64,000 bases of DNA from Aspidapion aeneum (taxonomy: Eukaryota > Arthropoda > Insecta > Coleoptera > Brentidae). The stretch covers positions 164,301-228,300 of the forward strand of contig CAUYVT010000112.1 of NCBI GenBank assembly GCA_963576565.1, given 5' to 3'. The translations under genes and the position numbers were made by a program. Within the stretch, counting starts at the first letter, position 1, and every line of letters begins with the position of its first letter. The notes beneath the pieces were generated by a model. It did no database searches and was not told where the DNA came from. It worked only from the letters and a program-made list of their open reading frames with translations. Below, piece by piece: positions 10,752 to 20,335 of this stretch.

Positions 10752-11984
10752 ATGTACTCGTACCTAGTCGTATCTGCGCGATCGAACCGGACAACTGAAG
10801 ATGCGCTGAGGCGGCTGAAACTGTGTGTCTGGCGGCGAAGCTACAGTGCGCCTGTGCCTTTGACCTCGACGCAGCAGCACCGCCTTGTGATGTACGGAAC
10901 CTTCGCCGCCCAAGGCCTAACGTTCGCAGTTCTGGCCTTCCCGTGGATCATGGTCCAACCCGGTACGCCAGCGAAAATAGTGTCTTTCACCGGAATGGTC
11001 GCAGTGCTGATCTGTATCGCACTCCCGGCCCCACCAACGTCTCTACGCCGAACCGTTCTCTACGTCGGGTACGTCGCTGCCGTCTTCGGTCCCAACATCG
11101 TCTACGCTTTGAATTACACGGTCCCAACCGACGAGAACACATCCGGCGCAACGGCTCTCGCCGCGACCGTCGACACAGTTTTCCAATGCGCGACGGCCCT
11201 CGCCTGCTACCTCATCGCCTCCAAGTGGAACCGCCAGTGGCAGGACCACCTGTGCGCTGACACCCCGAAACGCCCAAGCTCTGAACGCACCGCCAACCGA
11301 CGCCCCGGCATCAAAGACGACCTACTGCGTGTCGCTCCCGTGACGTTCGCTGGACTGTTCATCTCGACGATCACCCAACACGTTGTGCTGGATTCGACGA
11401 ATGTCACCCTGACCGATAGCCATCACTACAGCACGGTCTACGGATGGATCGGTGCGCTCATCGGTGGTGCCACAGCCGGAGTCAAGGAAGAGCCGGTCTT
11501 CGTGGGCCTGGCAGTGGCGTTGTGGCCGATGCTCACGCGCCGGAGGCTGCTCGGGGTTATCGCACTGACGACTGTGGCGCGCACCAGCATTCATCTGTAC
11601 TACACCCACGCGCCGACCGTCGATCGCGTCGACACCATCGCCGGGGTGATCCTGTGGTGTGCACTCTGGTCCACCACTAATCTGCTGATCATGTACTACC
11701 GGCCCGCACTTTTGTGGGCAATCGTTGCCGGACATGGGCTATACAACATCGCCCTCTACTTGCGCACAGCACCTGACACGCTCCCCGCGCACGGTATCTA
11801 CCAAGCAGCGGGATCGGTTTTGTTCTGGGCACTGAGTGCAGCCGGAGTCACCGCTGCCAGCTCTCTATTGACCCGCACCGACACCGGTGCCGTACTCACA
11901 CGACAACTACGCCGCGCTCTACCGCTAGAACACGCTTCGAGAGACAGCATCGACTCGACACAGGGACCACCGTCTCCTGAATGA
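10752..11984 (+). CDS. CPBP-family intramembrane protease-like membrane protein
   Basis: About 410 aa, multi-spanning. It has the CPBP (Abi/CAAX-protease-like) motif order: KEEPVFVGL (EE motif), then ARTSIHLYY with its histidine, then VAGHGLYNI with HxxxN. The family EExxxR arginine is replaced (EEPVFV), so activity may be altered. The N-terminal ~35 residues before the first helix are weak. Starts at GTG or ATG codons near 10850-10890 are possible. Family members process membrane proteins or protect against bacteriocins; the role here is unknown. It converges with the Tpg homologue. Confidence 0.72.
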   Translation: MYSYLVVSARSNRTTEDALRRLKLCVWRRSYSAPVPLTSTQQHRLVMYGTFAAQGLTFAVLAFPWIMVQPGTPAKIVSFTGMVAVLICIALPAPPTSLRRTVLYVGYVAAVFGPNIVYALNYTVPTDENTSGATALAATVDTVFQCATALACYLIASKWNRQWQDHLCADTPKRPSSERTANRRPGIKDDLLRVAPVTFAGLFISTITQHVVLDSTNVTLTDSHHYSTVYGWIGALIGGATAGVKEEPVFVGLAVALWPMLTRRRLLGVIALTTVARTSIHLYYTHAPTVDRVDTIAGVILWCALWSTTNLLIMYYRPALLWAIVAGHGLYNIALYLRTAPDTLPAHGIYQAAGSVLFWALSAAGVTAASSLLTRTDTGAVLTRQLRRALPLEHASRDSIDSTQGPPSPE

Positions 11985-12006
11985 GGATAGAAACACTTAG
12001 CGGTGT

Positions 12007-12804
12007 TCAGTGCCAGGTCACGTCGATGCTCTCGATGGCGTCGAAGTGAAATCCGAATTGGTCACTGTAGTCGTCGAATCCCTTGTTCTCGGGGTAGTCG
12101 AGGGTGGCGTGCCGTTCGAGGATGGCTACGACGCGGGCTTGGTCGTCGTTGGCGAGGGCTTCGGCCATCGCGCGTGATTCTTCCTCGGAGAACGGGGTAT
12201 CCGAGTTGCCGAAATCGAGTGTGCGGGTGCGGTAGTCGTAGCCTTGGTCGTCTCCGTTGCGCACGTGCACGCGACCGGTGACCGAGATAGTGGCGATTTT
12301 GGTGGTGCCGTCGGGCTTGAGGATCCCGGCCGTGTGCATGACATTTTTCGCTTTGGCCGAAACAAGTTTGGATCTGGCGTCGTTCCGGAGTTCGCTGGTC
12401 TGGCCGGACTGATATTTGCGAACCGCCGAGGGGCTACGGCCTATCTGCGCGGCAACGGAATTGATACCACCGAGACGATTGATTGCCCCGCGGCGTTGGG
12501 CTCGTTCGGCGACGTCGGCGTGCGGGATGCGTCCTTGTTGCGCCCAGCGGCGCAAGGTTCGGTTCGAGGGCGGAGTTCGGCCGGCATCGATGGCTGCTTG
12601 ACGCAGGCCTTCGTTGCCGATCTGGGTCCGTAGATCCGCAACGGATACTTTCGAGGTCAGCCCTTTGAGTCCTTTGCTGGTTTCCTGCGAGTGAGCGACG
12701 CCGGCCGCGGCCGCGGCCGCGATCTTCACCTTCATGCCGTCGATGCCGGTCGTGCTCTTCTGTGGGGTCGACGTCGACCGTGGTTTGGGGAGATGGAGCG
12801 CCAT
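12007..12804 (-). CDS. Telomere terminal protein homologue (Tpg-like)
   Basis: 265 aa. Residues about 75-140 form a helix-turn-helix (SVAAQIGRSPSAVRKYQSG). A C-terminal region has the pattern I know from Streptomyces Tpg proteins: TGRVHVRNGDDQGYDYRTRTL, a helical stretch and an acidic aromatic end (DYSDQFGFHFDAIESIDV). Tpg binds covalently to the 5' ends of linear replicons and primes telomere patching. The gene directly follows the Tap homologue (TAG then ATG), the usual tap-tpg order. The N-terminal ~75 residues are longer than in Streptomyces versions. Assignment is from pattern memory plus synteny. Confidence 0.7.
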   Translation of the reverse strand: MALHLPKPRSTSTPQKSTTGIDGMKVKIAAAAAAGVAHSQETSKGLKGLTSKVSVADLRTQIGNEGLRQAAIDAGRTPPSNRTLRRWAQQGRIPHADVAERAQRRGAINRLGGINSVAAQIGRSPSAVRKYQSGQTSELRNDARSKLVSAKAKNVMHTAGILKPDGTTKIATISVTGRVHVRNGDDQGYDYRTRTLDFGNSDTPFSEEESRAMAEALANDDQARVVAILERHATLDYPENKGFDDYSDQFGFHFDAIESIDVTWH

Positions 12805-14727
12805 CTACTCCCCCTGCTCGTCGAGCTCGTCGATGGACGCCCCTTCCACGTCGACTCCGTCGGCGGTAGTCGGGTGGTTGGCGTAGGCCGCGGCGATCGC
12901 AAGTCTGACCTCGTGGGTGGTCTCGGCCGACGCGAACGAAAGGATCATCTCGTCGGTGAGTGGCACCTGCTTTTCCAGGGTCATCTTTCCTAGCTGAGGG
13001 CCGTCGTCGGCGACGTTCTGCTCCTCCCCCACCAGATACACCCAGGAGTCGGTCATGGTGCGGATGGGCCAGCGTCCGGTGTCGGCGGCGATTCGCATCG
13101 CGATCCGCCTTCCGCGCCATCGACTGTGGGCCATGATGGCTGCCCGCCACAGTGGTTGGTGGTGGTGCTGCATCCGGGTGGCGGTCCACATGTCGGGGTT
13201 GACCATCCGTCCGACGTAGCCCTTGTAGCAGGCACCGAGGAATCGTTTCATGGGAGCGTCACTGGTCTCGACCGCGGTGGTGCGGGCTGCGCGGAGGACC
13301 TTCGCCCATTTGTCGAGGGCGCGGCCCTGCTCGGGGTAGACCCATGCCTGGTCGATGTCGAGGTCGTCGATGTCCAGGCCCATGCCGCCGTCGACGACCG
13401 GGGAGCACAGGCCGTCGAGGCTGACGGTGGTGATCCACGTCTGCACCGGCCGATCGTGGAGCATTTCGGGGTGCGGCAGCGGTAGTTTGGCGGGTAGGGA
13501 GTACTGGTCGGCCGCGGGCAACGTGACCCGCCAGAGTCCGAACGCGATCGGGGTGTTTCTCGCTGCGGCCACCGCGTCGTCGCCGGTCAGGTGGCGAGGG
13601 GTGCCGTAGCCGAGTGCCAGCATTCCTGCCGATGCCAGGTAGGCGGCGCGCTGGTCGATCGTCACCAGCGACTCGACGTCGTCGAGGTCGTCGGAATCGG
13701 GCAGTCGTGACCACCCGGCTGCGGGCTCGAGGTCGCCGCGGGGTAGGTCGGTGATCGGTGGGAGTGCGCCGGCGGTGGTGACGGCGATTCCTTTGCCGGT
13801 GCGCAGGCGCTCGCGGCGGATCTTGTCGACGATGGCGGCGGCGGTTCGGGCCGGGGTCGGGCCAGGCAAGGTGTCGAGGTGGCGGACGGACCATGCCAGG
13901 CGTCGCCCGAGTTCCTTCGCGGCGGCGTCATCGTCGTCGGGCAGGTAAGTGCCGGCGGTTGGGCTGCCGAGGATTCCCATGTCTCCGACCCGGTTTCCCC
14001 AGCCGAAGTCTTTGTTCCAGTAGGTCCAGACGTAGGGCTCGAGGAGGACGTCGACCATTTGTGTGGCGTTACCGACCCGGCGGGTCAGATGGGTGACGAA
14101 GCCGGGATCTCCACGCAGTTCCCAGCCCGCTGCGATCAGCGGCGGCAGGGTCGCGGCGATCGCTTTCGTGAGGTCTTCTGCGGCTCGCACGCGCAGCTGC
14201 TCGAGGTCGTCGACGTCGTCCTCGCTGCCGGGGTCGATGGTCCATCCGAGCTGCGCACAGGACTGAATGCCGACGAACCAGATCTGCGCGGTCAAACCGT
14301 GTGGTGTCAGTGCTGCCCAGGCAATCAGTTTCGCGAGATTGTCGACCGATTCCACCGGACCGGTCAGTCGCTCTCCCGAGGGGCTGTAGGTGCCGGCAGC
14401 GGTAACAATTATTGCGTGGCCGTCAGCATCGGCGGTGACTGGTAACAATTCCCATGATCTCGTCGAGCTAGTTGTTTCGGTGCCGGAACTTGGGGTCTCG
14501 TCCGCGTTCTCTTCGTCGGAGGGGTCGAGGTTGTGGTGGTCAGGCTGCGGTTCGGATGCGCTGGACAATTCTCCTGGGGTCAGCTTGGGGGCCTGTGGAA
14601 TCTTTGATGCTGAAATTCTTTGAGATGCGCCGTCATTGACGACGTTGACGGGGTCGACGGCGATTTCGAACAGGGGCATTTGCCCGTCAGAGGGTGCGCA
14701 AAGCCTGCCGTCCTCTTCCGCTGCCAT
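12805..14727 (-). CDS. Telomere-associated protein homologue (Tap-like)
   Basis: 640 aa. In Streptomyces, Tap recruits Tpg to telomere 3' overhangs. Features resembling Tap: LVTIDQRAAYLASAGMLALG (Tap has VGIDVN-type text here), a proline-rich GLWRVTLP stretch, AWVYPEQGRALDKWAKVLRAAR, a glycine region FLGACYKGYVGRM, and a histidine/arginine-rich segment ending in DTGRWPIRTMTDSWVYL. The first ~110 residues are acidic and low-complexity. The family's usual N-terminal HTH was not seen. It is followed without gap by the Tpg homologue. If correct, the replicon is linear. Confidence 0.68.
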   Translation of the reverse strand: MAAEEDGRLCAPSDGQMPLFEIAVDPVNVVNDGASQRISASKIPQAPKLTPGELSSASEPQPDHHNLDPSDEENADETPSSGTETTSSTRSWELLPVTADADGHAIIVTAAGTYSPSGERLTGPVESVDNLAKLIAWAALTPHGLTAQIWFVGIQSCAQLGWTIDPGSEDDVDDLEQLRVRAAEDLTKAIAATLPPLIAAGWELRGDPGFVTHLTRRVGNATQMVDVLLEPYVWTYWNKDFGWGNRVGDMGILGSPTAGTYLPDDDDAAAKELGRRLAWSVRHLDTLPGPTPARTAAAIVDKIRRERLRTGKGIAVTTAGALPPITDLPRGDLEPAAGWSRLPDSDDLDDVESLVTIDQRAAYLASAGMLALGYGTPRHLTGDDAVAAARNTPIAFGLWRVTLPAADQYSLPAKLPLPHPEMLHDRPVQTWITTVSLDGLCSPVVDGGMGLDIDDLDIDQAWVYPEQGRALDKWAKVLRAARTTAVETSDAPMKRFLGACYKGYVGRMVNPDMWTATRMQHHHQPLWRAAIMAHSRWRGRRIAMRIAADTGRWPIRTMTDSWVYLVGEEQNVADDGPQLGKMTLEKQVPLTDEMILSFASAETTHEVRLAIAAAYANHPTTADGVDVEGASIDELDEQGE

Positions 14728-14879
14728 TTAGGGTTCCTTCCCTGAACGTGTTGCGCGCCTGTAGGTGTGGGTTCCGTATGACAAATCCAGATGCCCGCCG
14801 GGGCGTCTCTTGGCTGGAGCGGCGCACTTTTCTGGACGCTACTTGCGTGCGCTGGAGACCGTGGACAGCAGCACTGCAC

Positions 14880-15782
14880 CTATGCGAGGACTGACAGTCG
14901 CGCATGCTCGTCGCGCATCTGGGCCGACTCGATTTCGACGGTCTGGGACCGACCGCCACACTGCTGAGCCGTCTTCTTCTGTAGCTCGAACCAGTCCGCG
15001 AGGTGAGCAGAGACCGCGGAGGCGTCCACTCCAAGTTCTTCGGCGACATCACCGTACGACCAATCAGGGTGCTCCAAGTAGACGAGTACGGTCGCCCACA
15101 CCGGCGGAGTGAGACCTCCACTCTCGAGTGATGGATGTGTGCGCGGTGTGGAGTTGAACGCGTGCACCCTTGTTTGAGGCTGTTCGCCGTCGGCGCGCAC
15201 TTTCAATGCCTTGTACGTATGAGGCGTCGCCCGCAGGATGACCGTCAGAACTTCTGTCATCGCGAGGAGAAATACTGGTGCTACAGCGGCGATTCCGGCT
15301 GCTACGACGGAGGGCAGGGCGTCTGGTTCGAGAATTGCATGGTAGCTATTGCCGAGAATCGATGCGCCGGCAGCGGTTATGAGAACTCCTTGGACCAATC
15401 GTCGCCCACCTACGGTGTTGCGGTCTGTGTGCTGAGAGAGACCGAGCGCAATCACCGTCGTGGCCACTATCGCGCCGTCGATGACCACAGGAAGTAGCCA
15501 CGCTAGCCGGGGATCGGTTCCGGCCAACACGGCCAAGTCTCGGAGTGCTGCGAACGACAGCCAGAACGACGACAGGGCGATGATGCTCGTCAGTGTGATG
15601 CCGGTGATCAGCGCCGCGTTCAGGACGTACGGGTGCGTCGTGCCCGTTGGTGAAGGTATGACGTCGTCTCCATTGTCGCTGCGAACGTTCACGCGAGTTC
15701 CGTTCAGGTTGTTGTTGATAGACATTCGAGTGACATCGATGAACGCAGGTCGATCATGGGACTCGAACGTTGGATCGGTCAT
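14880..15782 (-). CDS. DUF2637 membrane protein with C-terminal helix-turn-helix
   Basis: About 300 aa. Four membrane segments include the DUF2637 signature SFWLSFAALRDLAVLAG...WLLPVVIDGAIV. After the membrane part comes a soluble tail with a winged/HTH-like stretch, YGDVAEELGVDASAVSAHLADWF. DUF2637 proteins are frequent on actinobacterial plasmids and integrative elements next to replication or transfer genes. Their role is not established. The start at 15782 is chosen over 15809 because a GGGGG tract precedes it. It lies just after the partition genes. Confidence 0.8.
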   Translation of the reverse strand: MTDPTFESHDRPAFIDVTRMSINNNLNGTRVNVRSDNGDDVIPSPTGTTHPYVLNAALITGITLTSIIALSSFWLSFAALRDLAVLAGTDPRLAWLLPVVIDGAIVATTVIALGLSQHTDRNTVGGRRLVQGVLITAAGASILGNSYHAILEPDALPSVVAAGIAAVAPVFLLAMTEVLTVILRATPHTYKALKVRADGEQPQTRVHAFNSTPRTHPSLESGGLTPPVWATVLVYLEHPDWSYGDVAEELGVDASAVSAHLADWFELQKKTAQQCGGRSQTVEIESAQMRDEHARLSVLA

Positions 15783-15853
15783 CGCCCGACCCCCGGTAGG
15801 TGAGCGCATGTCGGTTCAACGGAGGTTGGTGTGCGGTTGAGTTGGGTTGAGCT

Positions 15854-16666
15854 TCAATCAACTTCGAGATACAAGCGTAGTGCCTGCTCAACAAGCGCAC
15901 TTCTACTGCCTGCCCCCCAATCGGTGGCCAGTTGGTCCAGAACCGCCGCATCGGTGTCGATTACACCGGCAAGTGGGACACGCGCCCGTGGTGCACTGTG
16001 GCGGCGACGGGTGGGGCGTCCCACTTCTGCTCTTCGGAACAATCCTGTATTTGACACGGGGGCAGATCTGGACCAGTAGGCCTTCAGATCATCGGCGTGG
16101 TGCTCGACGGCGTCGAGCACCACCTGACCGTAGGAACGTGCCGTAGCTGGATTAGCACCTCGTTCGGAGAGCGTCAGCGAACGGAGTGCGCTGTAAATCT
16201 CCTCTGGTAACGCAACTTCGGGTGGAGCGACACGGTTCGTATTGGTTGAGGCGTCCCGTTTGGTTGTCTTACGTCGCGCATCCGCACGTCTCGACGCGGT
16301 TTGCTTGCTTCCGGCTTCGGTTCGCGCAGAATCGGTCTGGGTTGATTCTCCATGTGAGGCAGGTTCGCTGGGGGTGTCGGTCGGTAATTGCGACCGGTCG
16401 AGTTCACCGAGCTCGTTCGATGTGGTCCGATCCTGAGCTCCCCCAGCTGCCAACTCGGCCGGAGCGCCTTCGTTACCTTCAGCATCACCATTGGCGTCGG
16501 CCTGAGCAGACTTTGCCTGCGCGGGCTTTAGGACATCGACCAAAGAACCTTGGCTGTTGCTGCCAGCCGCTGCGGCATCACGGACAAGATTGAGTGGCGG
16601 AAGTAGGTCATCGAGGTCGTCGAGTGCGTTCGGGTCGAACGCAGCGCGACGTTTCCTGGCGCTCAT
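15854..16666 (-). CDS. Partition protein ParB-like, RHH-type C-terminus
   Basis: 270 aa. Its ATG overlaps the ParA stop as ATGA, so it is the ParA partner. The N-terminal two thirds is acidic, Ala/Ser/Asp-rich and probably disordered. A basic patch around ADARRKTTKRD follows. The end (VIDTDAAVLDQLATDWGAGSRSALVEQALRLYLE) reads like a ribbon-helix-helix DNA-binding unit. No ParB/Spo0J HTH is visible. The best fit is a type Ib-like centromere binder acting on short direct repeats, consistent with the iterons at 18020-18055 and 18620-18691. Confidence 0.7.
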   Translation of the reverse strand: MSARKRRAAFDPNALDDLDDLLPPLNLVRDAAAAGSNSQGSLVDVLKPAQAKSAQADANGDAEGNEGAPAELAAGGAQDRTTSNELGELDRSQLPTDTPSEPASHGESTQTDSARTEAGSKQTASRRADARRKTTKRDASTNTNRVAPPEVALPEEIYSALRSLTLSERGANPATARSYGQVVLDAVEHHADDLKAYWSRSAPVSNTGLFRRAEVGRPTRRRHSAPRARVPLAGVIDTDAAVLDQLATDWGAGSRSALVEQALRLYLEVD

Positions 16667-17583
16667 GCAACACCGCCCTCGACGCGATTGCGCTCGGCGT
16701 TTGCCACTCGACCGAGGATCTCCCGAGTCAACGCCTGATAGTCGGCCGCGAGACCGGAGGGATCCCTGGACCACAACCGATCTGCCGCCTTACCCTTTTG
16801 CCGCAAGCGCTGGAGGCGGTTCTTCTGATCCGTTTCCGCAACTTCCACCAGCTCGAGCGGTGTGAGGTGACGCGTGCGAAGGTCGACGGCCGCAGCACGG
16901 TCGGATCTGATGAACGTCTCGAAGGGATCCGCCCCGCTTCCTTCGAGTAGGTCGTGAACCTGGTCGAACACCTCGCGATTTCGAGCTGTTGCTCGAGGAT
17001 TCGTATCGAAGAGCACAACACCCAGCAATTGAATCTCCGATCCACTCTTCCTGGCGCGCAGGTAGCGCTTTGCGAGCAACTCGACGCCGGACAGGCTGGC
17101 ATCGTCGTCTTTGGTCGGCACGAGAAGGTACCTGGCCGTGCCCAGCAACGCCTCGAGCAATGGAGCGTCACCGGGACCGGAATCGATGAGAACCAGGTCG
17201 TACTGTTCAGCTTCTCGCAAATCGTTCAGAGTCCGAACCAGGTTGCCGCGCAGGTCGATTCCAGTCTGCTGAGCAGTCGCAGCTACAGAAGTGACCACTG
17301 CGAGCGCGGGTCCACCAGGAATCACGTCCAAGTTGGGGCGCACTTCTTTCATCGGCGTGAGCGGCTCCGCGAACTGCAGCGCCATGCTGAGGCCACGCCC
17401 GTTGTCCCCCGCGACACCCAAATCCGAGGAACTGACATTCGCCTGCTGGTCGGCGTCGACCACCAACACGCGCCGTCCTGCAGCAGCAACCATGCCTGCC
17501 ACGGCAGACACGATAGAACTCTTACCGACACCACCCTTCTGGTTGGCGACCAGCACTGTCCGCGAAGCTCCTATTGCAGTCAC
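16663..17583 (-). CDS. ParA-family partition ATPase
   Basis: 306 aa. A deviant Walker A KGGVGKSS sits near residue 16, with VLVVDADQQANVS and DLVLIDSGPGDAPLL as the A' and Walker B regions. There is no N-terminal DNA-binding domain, so it is the short (type Ib) form. It segregates the plasmid together with the downstream RHH protein. The 5' side faces the iteron-bearing intergenic region. Confidence 0.92.
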   Translation of the reverse strand: MTAIGASRTVLVANQKGGVGKSSIVSAVAGMVAAAGRRVLVVDADQQANVSSSDLGVAGDNGRGLSMALQFAEPLTPMKEVRPNLDVIPGGPALAVVTSVAATAQQTGIDLRGNLVRTLNDLREAEQYDLVLIDSGPGDAPLLEALLGTARYLLVPTKDDDASLSGVELLAKRYLRARKSGSEIQLLGVVLFDTNPRATARNREVFDQVHDLLEGSGADPFETFIRSDRAAAVDLRTRHLTPLELVEVAETDQKNRLQRLRQKGKAADRLWSRDPSGLAADYQALTREILGRVANAERNRVEGGVA

Positions 17584-18019
17584 GCGGGTGAGAGTACCGC
17601 ACCGAAGCCTGAAGCGCAGCCTTTGACACGTTCTGATGATGCGCTCTTCACACGGACTTGGATCCAGTCTGCATTAAGGCTATGAACGTGGTCTTCGCGA
17701 TGCCCGTAAATCCGTCGTTTTGAACAGCCCTTTACACAGCTTGTTATGCAGCCGGTTGTACGACGTTGCGCCAAGCTCGGTAACCGGCTTTGTTGAAGGC
17801 TTTGCACTCGACCATGGTTGTGGCTATAACTACGTCCATACTTTCGCTCTGGTGTAGCGCGTTATCACTAGCCTGACATATGGGTGGTCTTATGGCCATA
17901 CAAGTAGTCATTTGACACCCCTTAACTAGGTACACCACTGCAGCCGATTCAATGCTCAATGCACTGCGCTTACTCCGGACCTGAACACAATCCTATCCAC
18001 CTGCCGTACCCGCAACCCG

Positions 18020-18055
18020 GCGTATGCCCATACATATGGGCTTGCGTATGGGCTT
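18020..18055 (-). repeat. Three 12-bp iterons (inverted cluster)
   Basis: Three adjoining 12-bp units. Read on the minus strand they are AAGCCCATACGC, AAGCCCATATGT and ATGGGCATACGC. They carry the same CCCATACG core as the plus-strand array 565 bp away. Confidence 0.75.
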
Positions 18056-18619
18056 ACGACTGGCCGGGACCCTAACTCAACATAAGTGCATGTCAGAGGC
18101 GGCATCGAGGTCATACAGACAACTGGGTTACGTCGAACTGCGGAACACTAAAAACCATGTCGAGAACTCTACCCAGTAAGTTCGAGGCGCATACGCGAAC
18201 GATCATCCGAACCGGGACGGTCAGCAATCGACTCCGCGCCCCGCCACGCTCCGATCGCGAGGACCACCACGGAAACGGAGGTAAGACTACTTGTCGGCAA
18301 GCCACAGACAGTGAGAGGGCTGATACACGGACTGGCCAACTGTCGGACTAGGGGAGGGGTTTCGCTACCCCTTGCGCGGTGCAGTCAAAGATTCCGAGTG
18401 CGGACCGCGACGCTCGACCGCACAGGCCACCTCCCCTGACACGCGCTCCAAGCGCAATCTCCGCGCCTCGAACAGCCCCGATCGACGGCCATTTGAATCA
18501 ACACCTCACCGAGCCTTGACCCTGGAACTAGTTGGTCAACTTCCGCTCCTTGATGACGAGACCGACTTTTTCACGAACCGACCCGCCTACGACACCGCAT
18601 CCCTCCACGCCTTTCGAAT

Positions 18620-18691
18620 AACCGTACATATAGCCGTACATCGACCCGTACGCACGGCCATACGTACACCCATACGTAGACCCATACGTAG
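18620..18691 (+). repeat. Six tandem 12-bp iterons
   Basis: Six consecutive units with exact 12-bp period and consensus ACCCATACGTAG. The last two are identical and earlier units differ at two to six positions. The array lies upstream of parA and between divergent genes, typical of a parC centromere or an origin. Confidence 0.85.
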
Positions 18692-19009
18692 ACATCTCAA
18701 TTGCGTGCTGTGATCACCCGCGCGGATGACCAGACAGTCGCAAAGCCCTAGGACTCCGAGCACGCACCTGTTTCGTCACTGTGACAGCACGTCCGTTCTC
18801 ACTGACCGCCCACCGAAACTCCGCACCGTGTTGACGCCATCAGTGTCATCAACTGATCGCCGCACCAACGATCCGGAAAGATGCTAGGCGATGACCGGGG
18901 CTCTTTTTCTAGCATCACGAAAAAATCAGATGCTTGGTTCAGGAGAGTAAGAAACGCATTCGTTGACGAAGTGGGCACCATACAGCGTGAGCGCTGATGC
19001 GCGTCGATA

Positions 19010-19249
19010 ATGAACACCATGCCGAGCCGTCTGACTGAGCCTGACCATCACCTCGTGTGGTCGCGTGCCATATTCGTTGAGGAAGCATCCAAACTGCTTA
19101 GCCGCAAGGAGCGCAGAGACTGGACCGACCGTTGCCAACTACTCCTTGAGGACGCATTTGTCGGTGGATACAGTGACGGCCCTGCGGTCGCCTTCAGAAC
19201 GGTCGGAGAAGAAGCGAACACTCTGTCAGGCGGGTTTGGTGATCCATAG
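19010..19249 (+). CDS. Small hypothetical protein
   Basis: 79 codons ending in TAG. There is no recognised family and no clear ribosome site. It is charged and helical (VEEASKLLSRKERRDW). The next ORF (19331) is in the same frame, separated only by this amber codon and 81 sense nucleotides, so the two may once have been one gene. Confidence 0.4.
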   Translation: MNTMPSRLTEPDHHLVWSRAIFVEEASKLLSRKERRDWTDRCQLLLEDAFVGGYSDGPAVAFRTVGEEANTLSGGFGDP

Positions 19250-19330
19250 TCTTCGTCTCGTCCACAAGCAACCTCCGCCAAAGCTCCTCGGCGGATCTTC
19301 ACCCCAGAGCAGGAGTACCTCAAAGATCTC

Positions 19331-20230
19331 ATGACCCGGGCCGACCAGCTCCTGGAGGACAGCCAACCTCGTCGACCATACTGGCGCGAACGCAAGGCAG
19401 GCCCAGCAGACAGATCTGCGATCAGGCTCAGCAGCTCCGCGGTAGTTCGCGAGTTCATTGACCTCATCGACGAACTGAGCCAGAAAGGCTACTTCGAGAA
19501 GAACTTCGGCAGCGACTGCCCGGACGAAGAATCGTACGTCGACCCCAACAACGTGCTCTGGAAAAAACTGGGCGTGGATACCCTTTGGCCACTCGATCGA
19601 TCTGCGCTAAATGAAGATCTTGACATGTTCTTCGACGTGGTCGAGGTCCTTCATGACCTCATCGCGCGTCCGCTGACCCGCTCCATGCACGGGTATGCCG
19701 GGTGTAGTTGGCATTACGGGAACTTCGATGTCAGCTCCGGACGCGGCGTTTACATCTGGCGCGTCAACAGAATCTTCGACAACAGCACCCTCGGATTGCG
19801 GCTTGCAGAAAATGGGGACGATTCTGGTCGACTGGTCACCACAACCGATGACGGGCGCGCTGCGCTGACATCGGCAGTGTCGGTACGTAAAGACGGTGGA
19901 CCAGCGGACCAGGTCCGACACGCTTTAGAGTTGTTCCGAAGTAGAGGCTCAGATCGAAACTCAAAGCGGTCAGCGATAGCCGTGCTCGCATTGGTCTTGG
20001 AAGAGCGGCGGCGCGGCGTCATCGCAGAATCCATGGGATCCGATGATCGAGGGGCATTATTCAACATTGCCAACAACTTTCATATCAGACACCAGGATGC
20101 GAAACAGCGTCGAGATTACGACGACTTCTACCTCGATTGGATCTTCTGGGTCTACCTCGCCTCAATCGAACTTACGAATCGCGTCCTGGATGAACAGAGC
20201 ACCGCTGCAGGGCATCAGCCTCAAGGGTAA
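19331..20230 (+). CDS. HEPN-like / abortive-infection-like protein
   Basis: About 299 aa. The C-terminal part (SAIAVLALVLEERRRG...LFNIANNFHIRHQDAKQRRDYDDFYLDWIFWVYLASIELTNRVL) resembles a widespread uncharacterised family in which I recall a HEPN-like fold, found among accessory and defence genes. RHQ and the aromatic DWIFW segment are its most conserved parts. The frame stays open upstream of the ATG to the TAG at 19249. Role unproven. Confidence 0.6.
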   Translation: MTRADQLLEDSQPRRPYWRERKAGPADRSAIRLSSSAVVREFIDLIDELSQKGYFEKNFGSDCPDEESYVDPNNVLWKKLGVDTLWPLDRSALNEDLDMFFDVVEVLHDLIARPLTRSMHGYAGCSWHYGNFDVSSGRGVYIWRVNRIFDNSTLGLRLAENGDDSGRLVTTTDDGRAALTSAVSVRKDGGPADQVRHALELFRSRGSDRNSKRSAIAVLALVLEERRRGVIAESMGSDDRGALFNIANNFHIRHQDAKQRRDYDDFYLDWIFWVYLASIELTNRVLDEQSTAAGHQPQG

Positions 20231-20335
20231 GAATTCAATACACCCGCGAGCCAACACGCTCGGTCGCGGGCCGTCTGGGATCTGGTCGGCCTTCGCTAAC
20301 GTCCCTCAAGATACCTGGGCGGTGCGGTAGCTGTG

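Larger units (their letters stand above)
17584..19009. other. 1.4-kb non-coding partition/origin-like region
   Basis: No supported gene. It is rich in CATAC/GTATG words: TATGGCCATA near 17889, an opposed 12-bp repeat cluster at 18020-18055 and a six-unit array at 18620-18691. It is less GC-rich than the flanks near 17740-17990. It is best read as the centromere and possibly an origin of the replicon. Confidence 0.6.

Noticed and set aside
12434..13189. Arg/His-rich minus-strand frame overlapping Tap and Tpg
   Set aside because: Out-of-frame shadow of two well-supported genes.
18620..18691. CRISPR array
   Set aside because: Units are 12 bp, directly adjoining, without spacers: iterons.
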